A stretch of 64,000 nt of DNA from CAWJKP01 sp963843465. Its GTDB lineage: Bacteria; Planctomycetota; Planctomycetia; Pirellulales; Thermoguttaceae. The position numbers were made by a program, and so were the translations under genes. The notes beneath the pieces were generated by a model. It did no database searches. It was not told where the DNA came from and saw only the letters and a program-made list of their open reading frames with translations. The stretch is taken from the NCBI GenBank assembly GCA_963843465.1, contig CAWJKP010000003.1, positions 620,001-684,000 of the forward strand, written 5' to 3'. Below, piece by piece: positions 31,874 through 41,049 of the stretch. How positions within the stretch are numbered: the first letter of the stretch is position 1; the number at the start of each line of letters is the position of its first letter.

Positions 31874-33050
31874 TGCTGCGGCCCTCCTCTTCAATCAGCT
31901 TCACGTGGCCTGCCTGAAGCATGGCCGCGGTCGCGCCTTCCATCGCGGCCCGCTGCGGGTCCATCGCCACGCGGGCATAGATCGCCGTCGCCTGGGGCGT
32001 CTTGTGCCCCAAGACTTTCCCCACGATGGTCAAGCTGACGTTCTGCCCCGCCATCCAACTTCCAAGGCTTCGCCGCAAGTCATGGGGGCGAAGATCGGCC
32101 AGCCCGGCCCGCTTGACGATACGTGCCCACGCCGTCTTGGGCGTCTGTAGGTGCGTGTCGTGTCGGTGGCCGGGAAAGACCCACGGGGAACCGTTCGTCT
32201 GCTGCCGGCGGGCCTGGAGGATCGCCACGGCGGGCGCGACGAGGGGCACCACCACCACCGACCCGTTCTTGGTTTCGGGAATCCGCCAGTAGCCGGCCTG
32301 AAGGTCGACGTCGGTCCACGCCATCGCCAGCACGTTGCTCTTGCGGGCGCCGGTCAAGAGCGAGATGGCGAAGAAGTCGCGGAATAGGGGCGTCTCGGCG
32401 GCCAGGGCATGAAAAAACGCCTCTAGCTCCTGGGGGTGTAGGAATCGGTCTCGGGCCTCTTCCTTGAACATCTTCACGCCGGCCGCGGGATTGCCGCCGC
32501 GGTGGCCGATGTCCTCGGCCTTGTTGAGCATCGCCCGCAACAGGGCCAGCACGCGGTTCGCGGCATAGATGCCCTTCTCCCGGCCGATCCGGGCGTGTAG
32601 GGCCTGCACTTCCGCCTTCTTGATTGTCGAAAGCCGACGGCCTGCCAGCGTTGCCAAGTGGAGCCGGTAGTTTCGCTGATCCTCTTCCACGCTACGTGGC
32701 CTCTTGTGGGCCGTCGCGTACAAAAGCCAGTGTTCCCACAAGTCGGCCAGCGTGGGTTCTTGGCGCTTGGCGTTGCGCTCGGCAGTCAGGTCCCGGCCGC
32801 TGGCCAGTTGTCCGACTGCCTCCGATGCCGCTTTGCGGGCGGTCTCGACCGATAGGTCTGGGTACTTGCCCAACCGGATGCGGACCGGCCTTCCAGCGGC
32901 CCAGCGGTACACGTACCAGGTCTTGGAGCCGTTGGCAGTGACGCATACCGCAAGGCCGGCGGTCTTGGCGTCGTAGATGTACTTTCGGCCAGTCTCCGGC
33001 GGGTGGAGTGACTTGACACGGGCCTCGGTGAAGATGATCTTCTCTGGCAT
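31857..33050 (-). CDS. P4-type tyrosine recombinase (integrase)
   Basis: A 397-residue integrase. The N-terminal DUF4102-like arm-binding domain (IYDAKTAGLAVCVTANGSKT) and SAM-like core-binding domain lead to a catalytic domain with Arg in LTGARKSNVLAM, His-x-x-Arg in RPHDLRRSLGSW, His in VLGHKTPQ and nucleophile Tyr in ATAIYARV. It integrates the element at the tRNA-His 3' end; the distal att repeat lies 180 bases from its start. Confidence 0.95.
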   Translation of the reverse strand: MPEKIIFTEARVKSLHPPETGRKYIYDAKTAGLAVCVTANGSKTWYVYRWAAGRPVRIRLGKYPDLSVETARKAASEAVGQLASGRDLTAERNAKRQEPTLADLWEHWLLYATAHKRPRSVEEDQRNYRLHLATLAGRRLSTIKKAEVQALHARIGREKGIYAANRVLALLRAMLNKAEDIGHRGGNPAAGVKMFKEEARDRFLHPQELEAFFHALAAETPLFRDFFAISLLTGARKSNVLAMAWTDVDLQAGYWRIPETKNGSVVVVPLVAPAVAILQARRQQTNGSPWVFPGHRHDTHLQTPKTAWARIVKRAGLADLRPHDLRRSLGSWMAGQNVSLTIVGKVLGHKTPQATAIYARVAMDPQRAAMEGATAAMLQAGHVKLIEEEGRSNGTQE

Positions 33051-33232
33051 GGTGGTGACCCTCTGATGTGTTTTCAGAAGCTTTAGGTGCGTTTCCGGTG
33101 CTATGTTGGTGCTATGCCGTGCGTTAAAAACGGTTAAAAAACGTCATAGCACGGTAATAGCAGTGTAGCCGTAAGCCTAAGAGTAGTCAAGGACTAGCAA
33201 TGTCTGTTAATCAGGGAATATAAGCCTTTCGT
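33051..33232. promoter_or_regulatory. Integrase upstream region with GGTGCTATG arm-site candidates
   Basis: GGTGCTATG occurs twice in direct orientation (33098-33118) and CATAGCACGG once inverted (about 33147-33156). The same word occurs just inside attL (GGTGCTATG at 21040). These are good candidates for integrase arm-binding sites or the integrase promoter region. Confidence 0.45.
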
Positions 33233-33295
33233 CAGATTGTGGATCTGGGGGTCGCCGGTTCAAGTCCGGTCTCCCACCCTTGATAAAGCCTTGCG
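33233..33295 (+). repeat. attR: second copy of the 63-bp tRNA-His repeat
   Basis: Identical to 20920-20982. It contains only the 3' half of the tRNA, so no second functional tRNA is present. A terminator-like hairpin diverged from that at 20973 follows at 33286-33322. Confidence 0.92.
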
Positions 33296-33561
33296 TGATA
33301 AGAAGTTACGTAAGGCTTTTGCTATGCGCCGGTAGAGGGGTAACAGCCCCGTGCTACGCCGGTGCTACGGGAACGAAGAGCCGCAGATAGCCGCGCGGAG
33401 AATTTGGGAGCGTTTGCACCGATTGCGGGGTACTATGGACAATGGAACCCCAAACACCCCCGATGGACGTGATCTATTGATAACCCATTGCCGCGGCCGA
33501 AAAATGATATGGTGTTCTCTGGTCGCTTGCGGTTATCGTGGCGACCTGTAAGAATCGGGGC

Positions 33562-33876
33562 ATGGAAGATAACGGTAAGCGAAAGCCTCGGAGGCCGCCC
33601 CCAAGAGTGACCTTTTCGGACGTGCGCCGCGTACCGGGGCGGGAGGTGTCGCATTCGGTCTTGGGCTACGATACGGTGTGGTTCACGAACCATGCAATTC
33701 AGAGAATGAAGCAGCGTCGTATTTCAGAGGCCCAGGTGTTTTCGGTTTTGGAGCATCCGACGGCGAAAGGACTCAAGACGCAGCCGGGGAGAGAAAGATG
33801 GCGAAGAAACAACGTTGACGTTGTTTTTGCCAGGTGGCCTGACAAGATTTGCATCATTACCGTGATTTCGATTTGA
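33562..33876 (+). CDS. DUF4258-like toxin candidate
   Basis: A roughly 104-residue protein with the pattern ITNHAIQRMKQRRISEAQVF-like (here FTNHAIQRMKQRRISEAQV), then VLEHPTAKGLKTQPGRERW and VDVVFARWPDKICIITVI, which matches the DUF4258 (RelE-related) fold. It is followed 10 bases later by a DUF2283-like gene, a pairing known from toxin-antitoxin modules. ATG at 33562 is chosen for its fit to the domain. Confidence 0.65.
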   Translation: MEDNGKRKPRRPPPRVTFSDVRRVPGREVSHSVLGYDTVWFTNHAIQRMKQRRISEAQVFSVLEHPTAKGLKTQPGRERWRRNNVDVVFARWPDKICIITVISI

Positions 33877-33886
33877 GGTGTAGAAC

Positions 33887-34162
33887 GTGTCCAAGATTGC
33901 CTTTCGGATAAGCATCGAAACCCACGACCAGACAGGGGAGGTGATCGCGGCGTACCTTCAGATTCGCAAGGGCAGGGTGAAAGTCACCAAGGAATACGCT
34001 GACGGAGCTGCGTTTGCCGATTACGACAAGCATGGTGAGCTCTTAGGAATCGAAATGCTGGCGCCGTGCACGGTCTCGGTCTTGAACAAGATCGCGCAGA
34101 AAACCCAGGAAAGGCGTTTTGTACGTGGCGCCGTTCCGCGTGCGATGCTTGTACATGCCTAA
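33887..34162 (+). CDS. DUF2283-like antitoxin candidate
   Basis: A 91-residue protein: AYLQIRKGRVKVTKEYADGA and ADYDKHGELLGIEMLAPCTV are the DUF2283 signature (AYIxxxxGxVxxT...DYDxxGxxxGIEIL). GTG at 33887 has GAGG upstream. With the preceding gene it forms a two-gene module that could stabilise the locus. Confidence 0.7.
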   Translation: MSKIAFRISIETHDQTGEVIAAYLQIRKGRVKVTKEYADGAAFADYDKHGELLGIEMLAPCTVSVLNKIAQKTQERRFVRGAVPRAMLVHA

Positions 34163-34279
34163 GCCTCTTCTGCTTGGTCTTGGTCTTGGTCGCAAGACGC
34201 GGGCGGGGCGGGTCTTGCCGTGGTCTAGTCCCCATTTGAACGTGGAACCGTTCACGGGCAGGGCCTCGCCAGTTTGATT

Positions 34280-34530
34280 TCAACCCGCGTTCCCGTTCCG
34301 TACCTGGCCCGTCGGACTGAACCGGCTCGGCTTTCGCCCCGTGTTCGCCCCCACGGCCTTGACCCTCAGCACTTCCCGCCCGGCCTCGGTCGTCACCACG
34401 GCCGGGGAGTCGGCGGGCAGGAAAACCCTCACCCCGCCACGGCCGTGTAGCTCGGGGTGGGCCAGCCGGGGGGCCTGGTAGGCTGCCAGGGCTTCGCCGG
34501 GCTGGGGCAAGGGGTCGGTCCATAGGGGGT
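34280..34530 (-). pseudogene. Decayed paralogue of the element left-end gene
   Basis: Reads GEALAAYQAPRLAHPELHGR, LPADSPAVVTTEAG and VLRVKAVGANTGRK, clearly related to 21232-21573, but the first 30 residues of that protein are replaced by unrelated sequence with no start. It lies outside the satellite on the attR side, suggesting a second, mostly lost element. Confidence 0.7.
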
Positions 34531-34717
34531 GGGTGAGCGGGATGTCTTCTCCGACCATCTGAAAGTTGGTCGCCTGTAACCAGGGCGGGACCCGAGAGCA
34601 CTAGATATTAAGTGCCCGGGCGGCTCGGCACGGAACTTGGGGGTTGTGGGTCCTCAAGAGAAGTTCCCCCTGTTCATGAACATGACCCCCAATGGAAAAT
34701 CCCAAGGAAAATGTCGG

Positions 34718-36152
34718 ATGAATGCGACCGTGGATTGTGGCGTGTTCTTGTCCGTGATTCTCTCGGCAACGAGCTTGTATGCCGCTGATTGGCCGTCGTG
34801 GGGCGGACAGTCGTCGCGCAATATGGCTTGCGAAACGGAGAAGGGGCTGCCGGGGTGGTATGCACTCGGGGGCATCCACTTCGATCCAGCCGCGATGAAA
34901 AATATCAAATGGGCCACCAAGCTCGGCAGCTTTACGGGCGGCGGCCCGATCGTGAGTCGCGGCAGGGTTTTTATCGGCACGCAGGACGCGGAGGCCGAAG
35001 ACGGCATCGTGCTGTGTCTGGATGAGCAGACGGGCCGGGAGCTGGGCCGATTCATCTGCCGCCGGCCGCCCGGCCGCGGCGAGCATTGGGGCGTGTGCTC
35101 GACGCCGACGATCGAGGCCGACCGTCTGTATCTAGTGACGCCCTACGGCGAGGTGGAGTGCGTGAACGTGGCGTCGTGGCTGGCATCGCATACGGAGGCC
35201 AGCGCGGAAGAGTCGGACCGGCACATCGTGTGGAAGTATGACATGGTCGAGAAGTTGCACGTGGAGCAGGAACACACGGCCAGTTGCTCCCCACTCATGC
35301 TCGGCGACTTCGTATATGTCTGCACCGGCAATGGGCGCAATAAGCTCACGAATCGGTCGTTCGATCCGCTGAGACGGCAGGCTGGCGGACGACCGGCCGG
35401 CGAGCGGCCAGATGGGACCACGAATCGGCCGTTCTATCCGCAGATGCGGCGGGCTGGCGGACGACCGGCCGGCGAGCAGCCGTTCTATCCGCTGACACCG
35501 AGCTTGATTGTGTTCAACAAGCACACGGGACAGTTGGTCGCGCGCGACGATGAGCAGATCGGGGAACAGCTTTGGCGCGGGCAATGGACGTCGCCGTCGG
35601 CGGCGATGGTCAATGGCAAGGCGCAGATCCTGTTCGCCGCGGGCAGCGGGCTGTGTTATGGGTTCGAGCCGGTGGACCCGGCAGCGCAGGTCACTCCGGA
35701 CAGGTGGATATCTGGTCTGCTTCGATGCGACCAAGACCGGCGACATCACCCGCAGCGGCCTCATCTGGAGCTATGACAAGCTGAACGCGACGCTGACCAC
35801 CGTGGCGATTGCCGATGGTCTGCTGTTGGTGATTGACGAAGCCGGCGTCGTCCACTGCCTGGATGCGGACACCGGGCAGAAGTACTGGACCTATAAGCTG
35901 AAGAGCGATCGCGACATGTTGAATTCCGCCCTGCTGGTCGCGGATGGGAAAGTGTTTGTCGGCAAGAGCATCCTGGCGGCAAGCAAGACCCTGAAAATAC
36001 TCGGCACCATCGAGAGCAATGCGTCCACCAGTTGCAGCACACCGTGCGTTGCCAATGGCGTGCTGTTTACGGTCCTCGGCAGAAGATTGTGGGCGGTCTG
36101 CGACAAAGGGGATAAAAAGCCCGAAACCTCAAGCGATGCACCAGTTCGGTGA
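34718..36152 (+). pseudogene. Secreted PQQ-like beta-propeller, internally deleted
   Basis: Starts MNATVDCGVFLSVILSATSL, a signal peptide, then ADWPSWGG and repeated propeller blades (GIVLCLDEQTGRELG; GEVECVNVASW). At about 35695-35710 the frame changes, and the protein continues as YLVCFDATKTGDITRSGLIW, VVHCLDADTGQKYWTYKL and VANGVLFTVLGRRLWAV. Planctomycete relatives have some 50-60 extra residues here, so an out-of-frame deletion rather than a single-base slip is likely. Residues around 215-260 carry two copies of AGGRPAGE from a 72-bp duplicated insert. Function if intact: extracytoplasmic propeller, substrate unknown. Confidence 0.7.
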
Positions 36153-36355
36153 CCTTCTGCATCGTGTAGCCGCTCCGGAGTCGAGCCGGTCCCGATTACG
36201 CTACCTTTCCTGACCGACTGACGACCGAAATCACAAGTAGATGGGGCAGCGATCCTCCTAAGGGCTAAGCCTGGGACTCCAGCCATGCTTGGGATTGGGT
36301 TCGTACATCGCCAACAGCCCGAGCCCGATCGTACCCATTCCTTGGGGGCGTGTCG

Positions 36356-37386
36356 CTATTGCTGGGCCAGGTTCCAGACGCGCAACAGCGCCAGGGCGCC
36401 CACGCCGTAGTAGGTGTACTCGACATCCGGCGACTCGTCCCCTACGCAGGAGAGGAATCCGCCGGCGGCGTGGGCCGTGCTGCGGAGGAACCGGGCCACC
36501 GCCGCAACGTCGATGGGCTCCAGTCCCCCCAGCCCCCAGAGCGTCAGCAGGCCGGTGAAGGTGGACAACAGGTCGCCGCCGCGGACGGCGGCGTGGGGCT
36601 TGAGCCCGCCGTCGGCACTCTGCACGCCGGCGAAGAATCGCGCCGTTTTGGCCGCGTTTTCCTCGGGCAGGGCATCGTGCATCAGGAGGAAGGCCACCGC
36701 CGCCGCGGTGGCGCTGGTCTGGGATGCGGTTTGGCCGGGCAGCTCGGCATAGCCTCCGTCGGGGCGACTCAGGGCTGCCAAGGCACAAGCCGCATCCTCG
36801 ACCGCCGGCATCTCGCCCCCCAGCATTTGGAAACACAACGCGCCCAGGAACGTGTGGTAGGCGCTGACTCGCTGGTCGCGGGAAAAACGCGCGAAACCAC
36901 CGCTGGGCAAGAGCTCTCCGTAGAGCCACTCCGTCAGCCGAAGAGGGTCCAGCGCCGCCCGCAGCTTCCCAGCCGGCGTGGCCGCCAGGGCTAACGGCTG
37001 CTTCCTGCTGGCGCGGAGATTCCTTCTGGGGCGAAGATTCCTTGCCGGCCCCGTCGCCGGCGACCTTCGCCCAGCGACCTTCGAGCAGGCGATGGGCGTG
37101 GAGCAGGTTGAAGCACTCCACGACGTTGCGCGGCGGGTAAGGTTGGCGGGCCAGGTAGCCGGCAGCAGGGCCGAAGGCCTCGTGGCCGGGAGCCAACCAG
37201 GCCAGCGTCCGCAGGGCGAAGTCGGTAAAGTAGGCGTCAGATCCGCCTTGCCGGCCGCAGAAACCGCCGTCGGATTGCTGGCAAGCGGCCACAAAACGAA
37301 CCTGGCTCTCCACGAACCGCGCTGAGGCCGGCGATGCCGGGACGCAACAAGGCGTCCAGCATGTCGAGGTAGGGGGACGAGGTCAT
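36356..37386 (-). CDS. Prenyltransferase beta-subunit/terpene-cyclase-like protein, frameshifted
   Basis: An alpha/alpha-barrel protein of about 344 residues with QW-like repeats (CQQSDGGFCGR; LSRPDGGYAEL; VQSADGGLKPH; AHAAGGFLSC), as in protein prenyltransferase beta subunits and squalene-hopene cyclases. ATG at 37386 overlaps the polyprenyl synthase stop (ATGA). Three frame segments join if CG is restored at 37316-37324 (SA-RFVESQVRF) and at 37009-37017 (SPRASRKQP); the total then divides by three. The zinc ligands of protein farnesyltransferases are not evident, so a catalytic prenyltransferase role is doubtful. Confidence 0.68.
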
Positions 37387-39125
37387 CGAGCCGAGCCCTC
37401 GGGCTCGGCCGAGTCCGGCAGGACCACGCGCACGAGGAACCGCATCAGTTCGCGGAGATCGGCGGTAGGGAAGTCGCCTGCGGCCTCAAGCGCCCGCCGG
37501 CGGAGTTTCCGCAGCAACTGCTCGGCCTTGGCCAGCGCCGGAGCGGCAGTAGAGATCCCAGACCCGATCCATCAGCTCTTCCCGCGGGAGATGGCCGTTG
37601 CCGGCGGCCAATTCGGCGAGGGCCACTGCATACGTGCTCTCGGCGACAAAGGCGCGGAGGATGGTAGGGCGGCCGGCCTGGGCGTCGAGGCCCCGCCGGC
37701 GCTTGTTGCGGTCGTCTTCCTGCCAGTCATCGAGGTCGTTCCGGATCTGGAACCCCTCGCCGAGGAAGGTGGAAAATCGCCGCAGCACGCCGACCTCCAG
37801 GCACACCTCGGCGGCGCGCAGACCGGCGTAGAGCGCCACCTCGAAGGCGGGCGCCGTTTTCAGGGCGTAGACCGTGAGCACGTCCACCGGCCGATGGACG
37901 ACCCGCGGCTGACCCCGCCACAAAAGCTCGGCGCCTTGCCCCCGGCACAACTCGAGGTGGGCGTGGGAAAGCCGAGCGAGAATGTCGGCGATGCAGTCCG
38001 CGCCCAAGGCGGCGGTTTCCCCGGCGATCAGCCGGTAACCCAGGCCGATGAGGAAGTCGCCGATGTTGATTGCCTGCCCCGTGCCGTGAACGCGGTGCAG
38101 CGTCGGGCGGCCGTAGCGGAACTCGTCGTCGTCCTCGATGTCGTCGTGCGCCAGCGAGGCCTTGTGCAGGGCCTCGATCGCCAAGGCAAGCCGGCGGACC
38201 GGCCGGGGAATCTTCTCGCCCGTCTGTTGGCCGCAGTCCAGAACGGCCGTGCCGTGGCGGGCGACGGCATAGGCGGCAACCGTCACGAAGGGGCGCAGCC
38301 GTTTGCCGCCTTCCTTCAGCCAATCCAGGGCAATGTCTTCCACCGAAGCCAGGCCGTCGTCCCGGCTGCCGGCAAGTCCGGCCGATTCGTCGTAAGGGGC
38401 CAAAAGCTGCGAGAACGCCGGCTGCTGGAACATCCGCGCGGTCTGCGCAAGAGGGGAATATAACTGCGGGGCGCCGCCTCCGTGCTCGGCGCGTCGGCGG
38501 CCAGCAGCGCGCGAATCTGATCCACCTCGGCCTTCGTATCGAGGCAGCCGTCCTTGAGCAGAGGCAGCGCCATGTGGGGCACTCCCAGCTCGGCGACGCG
38601 GCGGAAGGACTTTTCCAGCGAGTCGAGGCAGGCCACGCCCAGGATCGCGTCGGCTTCGCCTTCCAGGATCTTCGTGACCACCGAGCCGGTCCCCTCGGCA
38701 ACGATCACCGCATAGCCCAGTCGCTCGGCCTCGTTCTTTAGCGCGTGGATCTCGCACGCTCCACAGCCGCCGCAGTGCAGGCCGACCGCATCGTACTTTC
38801 CCACGCAGGCGGCCCGATCGGCGAGGCAATGGGGCAGAAGGAAGAGGCGGCGAGAGGGCGGAATGGCTGCCAGCGTGGGACGCCAAAACTCGTTGCTGAC
38901 CGCCACCATGGCGAAGCCGAGAAACTGCCGGGCCAGCCCCAACTGCCGCAAAACGCTCTCACCACTCTGCTCAAGGTCCTCGCGCGACGGAGGACGGCTG
39001 CGATCCATCCCCGTCACAAGCTGGGCGGCGGCGGAGCGGATGGCCTGACGTGTCGCCGTCTCTTGCGGGACGTGCTTGATGCTGTCGGCCGGAGGGTCCG
39101 AGGTTGTGGGAATCTCAGGTGCCAT
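37383..39125 (-). CDS. DUF116 - polyprenyl synthase fusion, frameshifted
   Basis: Residues 1-220: DUF116 domain with a cysteine cluster (LHCGGCGACEI, CLADRAACVGKY) and GVACLDSLEKSF. Residues 240-580: trans-polyprenyl diphosphate synthase with the first aspartate motif in LAHDDIEDDDEFRYGRPT, GGKRLRP and second aspartate-rich GFQIRNDLDDWQED. The two halves are in different frames (shift near 38470), and a second shift at 37531-37538 moves the C-terminus to KAEQLLRKLRRRALEAAGD, ending at 37383. Makes a long-chain allylic diphosphate such as GGPP. Start ATG at 39125, 8 bases after the cyclase gene. Confidence 0.8.
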
Positions 39126-39132
39126 CGGCAAG

Positions 39133-41049
39133 CTAGGAGGGACTTCTGGGTGGGAGATCGCCAATGCTAGTATTGCATCCCTCGCTTGGCGCGTCAAACG
39201 CTTGCCGGCCGGGGACGCTAGACCCTACTCCCGGCCGTCCGCAATTGACGAAGTTCTTTTCGCAAACCCTTACGACGCGGCCCAGGGCATCCAGGGTCCA
39301 GATGAGCGGATAGAGCGCCTCGGAGTACCAGAGACGGGCGAAATACAGGCCGATAGGGGAGGGGTGGTCGGAAATGCACGCAACGCCGCTGATCAGGTAC
39401 CGGACGCCTCGAAAAAGCGCCTCGTGGGTTGCCGGCGTCTTCGCCCAGGGAACTAGGGCCGCCACGGCCATGGCCGCTTCTTCCAAGGAGGAGGGCACCG
39501 CCTGGGCGCCGCCCCAGCCGCCGTCGGCATTTTGCGCCCGCAGCAGGTATTCCACGCCGCGGGCGGCGGCAGGTCCGTTGCGGTCCAGGATCTCCAGCGC
39601 CCGAAGGACGCGCGACGTGCCGAGGACCGGGTTGGTTTTCCCGGGAGCCCCCTGGTTCCCAAACCACAACGGTATCCAGGAGCCGTCCGCCTGCTGCACG
39701 CGGTCGAGATAGTTCAGGCCGCGACGGATGGCCCGTCGCAGCCGAGGCGTCGCCGTAACGTTGGGACAGTCTCCCGCCGATGCGCAATGAATCGCCCGCA
39801 AGGCGTGCGCCGCAAGATCGGGCGAGCTGCGGTCGAAAGGGAGCTTTCCCCAACCGCGGCAGAAAGTCGGCCAGCCGCCGTCGCCGTTCTGCATGGCCAA
39901 GAGCCACTGGAGGCCGGCGGCCACGCCCTCGTCGTGGCCCAACGCCCGCAAAGCAAGGATCGCGCCGGAGGTGTCGTCAACGTCGGGCACGCCGCCGGCC
40001 AGATGCGTCCAAGCCCAGCCGCCGGGCTCCGCGTGCGTATAGGGATGACGCACTTGGTATTGCCGGGCGGAAATCCATCGAGCGGTTCGACTCCGATCGA
40101 TCCGCGGCAGTTCCCCCGCCGCCGCCAGCGCCGCCACGGCGGCCGTGGTCAGCCACACCGACAGATTCGTGTCGATGGGCCAGGCCCCTTCCGATCGCTG
40201 GGTCCGGCGAAGGAAGCGGAAACACTCGGCCGCCACAGGCTGGTCGCGGCCATACAAGGCGGTCATCGCCAGGGCCACGAAACTGGTCAAGGGCGCGGCC
40301 TCAAGGAATCCGCCGTGCTCGGGTTGAATCCGCCGGAGCTTTTCCAGCACCCACGGCCGGACGATTCGGCGCAGCAACCGCCGCAGGACGCCGGCAGGCG
40401 GATGGCGTCGATCGATCAACAGGCCGACGGCGATCAACGCCGGCAGCGCGTAACTTACCACGTGCAGCCGCAACAGTTTATAGCAGCCATGCGGCAAGAC
40501 GGCCAACTCGAAGGGCAAGCCCGGAATGTCGTCCCAAGCCGCCAGACCCGCCAGGCCGCAGTTCATCAGGATCGGGACGGCGAACGTGCGATCGGCCCCG
40601 TACTCGCCTCGGACGGCTTCCACGATCGCCCGGGGAGACTCCCCCGCTCGCGTCGCAAGATACCCTCGTGCCTTTTCCGGAGCGCCGGAAAGACGAGGGG
40701 CAACCGTGCCCTTGGCCGTAACAAGATTCATGGCGGCGACGGCCAAGACGGTGGTCGCCAAGTTGCTGGGGCTGTCCGTGGTATCGCCCCAGCCTCCGTC
40801 GGCGTTCTGGCTGCCGGCCAGCCATGCCAGGCCGGAAGCGATGCGGTCCGCGTCGCCCGGGTCATCGGCCAGCGCCAGGGCGCTGAGGGCCGTCGCCGTG
40901 GAGAGGGCCGAGGAGGAAAGCCGGCCTTCCCAGAAACCGTCGGCGTGCATCCGTTGCAGGAGGCGGTCGCGGACCGCGCCCACGGCCTCGGCCAGCGGGC
41001 CCGGCCCGCAGCGCGCGTCGCCTGAATCCGAAGAGGGCGTCCCGCTCAT
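39133..41049 (-). CDS. shc: Squalene-hopene cyclase
   Basis: A 638-residue class II terpene cyclase. Catalytic DxDD motif in VPDVDDTSGAI near residue 360; QW motifs QNADGGWG (twice), QNGDGGWP and QQADGSWI; GGWAWTHLAGG before the catalytic loop. Family length 620-720. Such enzymes cyclise squalene to hopene for membrane hopanoids, although the neighbouring polyprenyl synthase leaves open a linear polyprenyl substrate. ATG at 41049 overlaps the upstream stop (ATGA). A 40-residue C-terminal tail beyond the last conserved motif is atypical. Confidence 0.9.
   Translation of the reverse strand: MSGTPSSDSGDARCGPGPLAEAVGAVRDRLLQRMHADGFWEGRLSSSALSTATALSALALADDPGDADRIASGLAWLAGSQNADGGWGDTTDSPSNLATTVLAVAAMNLVTAKGTVAPRLSGAPEKARGYLATRAGESPRAIVEAVRGEYGADRTFAVPILMNCGLAGLAAWDDIPGLPFELAVLPHGCYKLLRLHVVSYALPALIAVGLLIDRRHPPAGVLRRLLRRIVRPWVLEKLRRIQPEHGGFLEAAPLTSFVALAMTALYGRDQPVAAECFRFLRRTQRSEGAWPIDTNLSVWLTTAAVAALAAAGELPRIDRSRTARWISARQYQVRHPYTHAEPGGWAWTHLAGGVPDVDDTSGAILALRALGHDEGVAAGLQWLLAMQNGDGGWPTFCRGWGKLPFDRSSPDLAAHALRAIHCASAGDCPNVTATPRLRRAIRRGLNYLDRVQQADGSWIPLWFGNQGAPGKTNPVLGTSRVLRALEILDRNGPAAARGVEYLLRAQNADGGWGGAQAVPSSLEEAAMAVAALVPWAKTPATHEALFRGVRYLISGVACISDHPSPIGLYFARLWYSEALYPLIWTLDALGRVVRVCEKNFVNCGRPGVGSSVPGRQAFDAPSEGCNTSIGDLPPRSPS

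Larger units (their letters stand above)
20920..33295. mobile_element. Integrated PICI-like phage satellite candidate in tRNA-His
   Basis: 12.4 kb bounded by an identical 63-bp direct repeat (20920-20982 and 33233-33295) made of the tRNA-His 3' half plus adjoining sequence. All recognised genes are on the minus strand: integrase, unknown protein, excisionase-like HTH, small protein, AEP primase, RepA-like helicase, origin-like repeats, five small genes, PLD-like protein, terminase small subunit, membrane protein and several unknowns. There is no large terminase, portal, protease, capsid or tail gene. Size, att site in a tRNA, int-xis-pri-rep order and a lone TerS match the phage-inducible chromosomal island plan. 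A degraded prophage or plasmid-like integrative element is the alternative. Confidence 0.7.

Noticed and set aside
33233..33295. Second tRNA-His gene
   Set aside because: Only the 3' half of the tRNA is present; it is the distal att site.
36258..37313. 351-residue single frame over the prenyltransferase-like gene
   Set aside because: Only its first third matches the family; the rest is out of frame with the conserved QW-like repeats.
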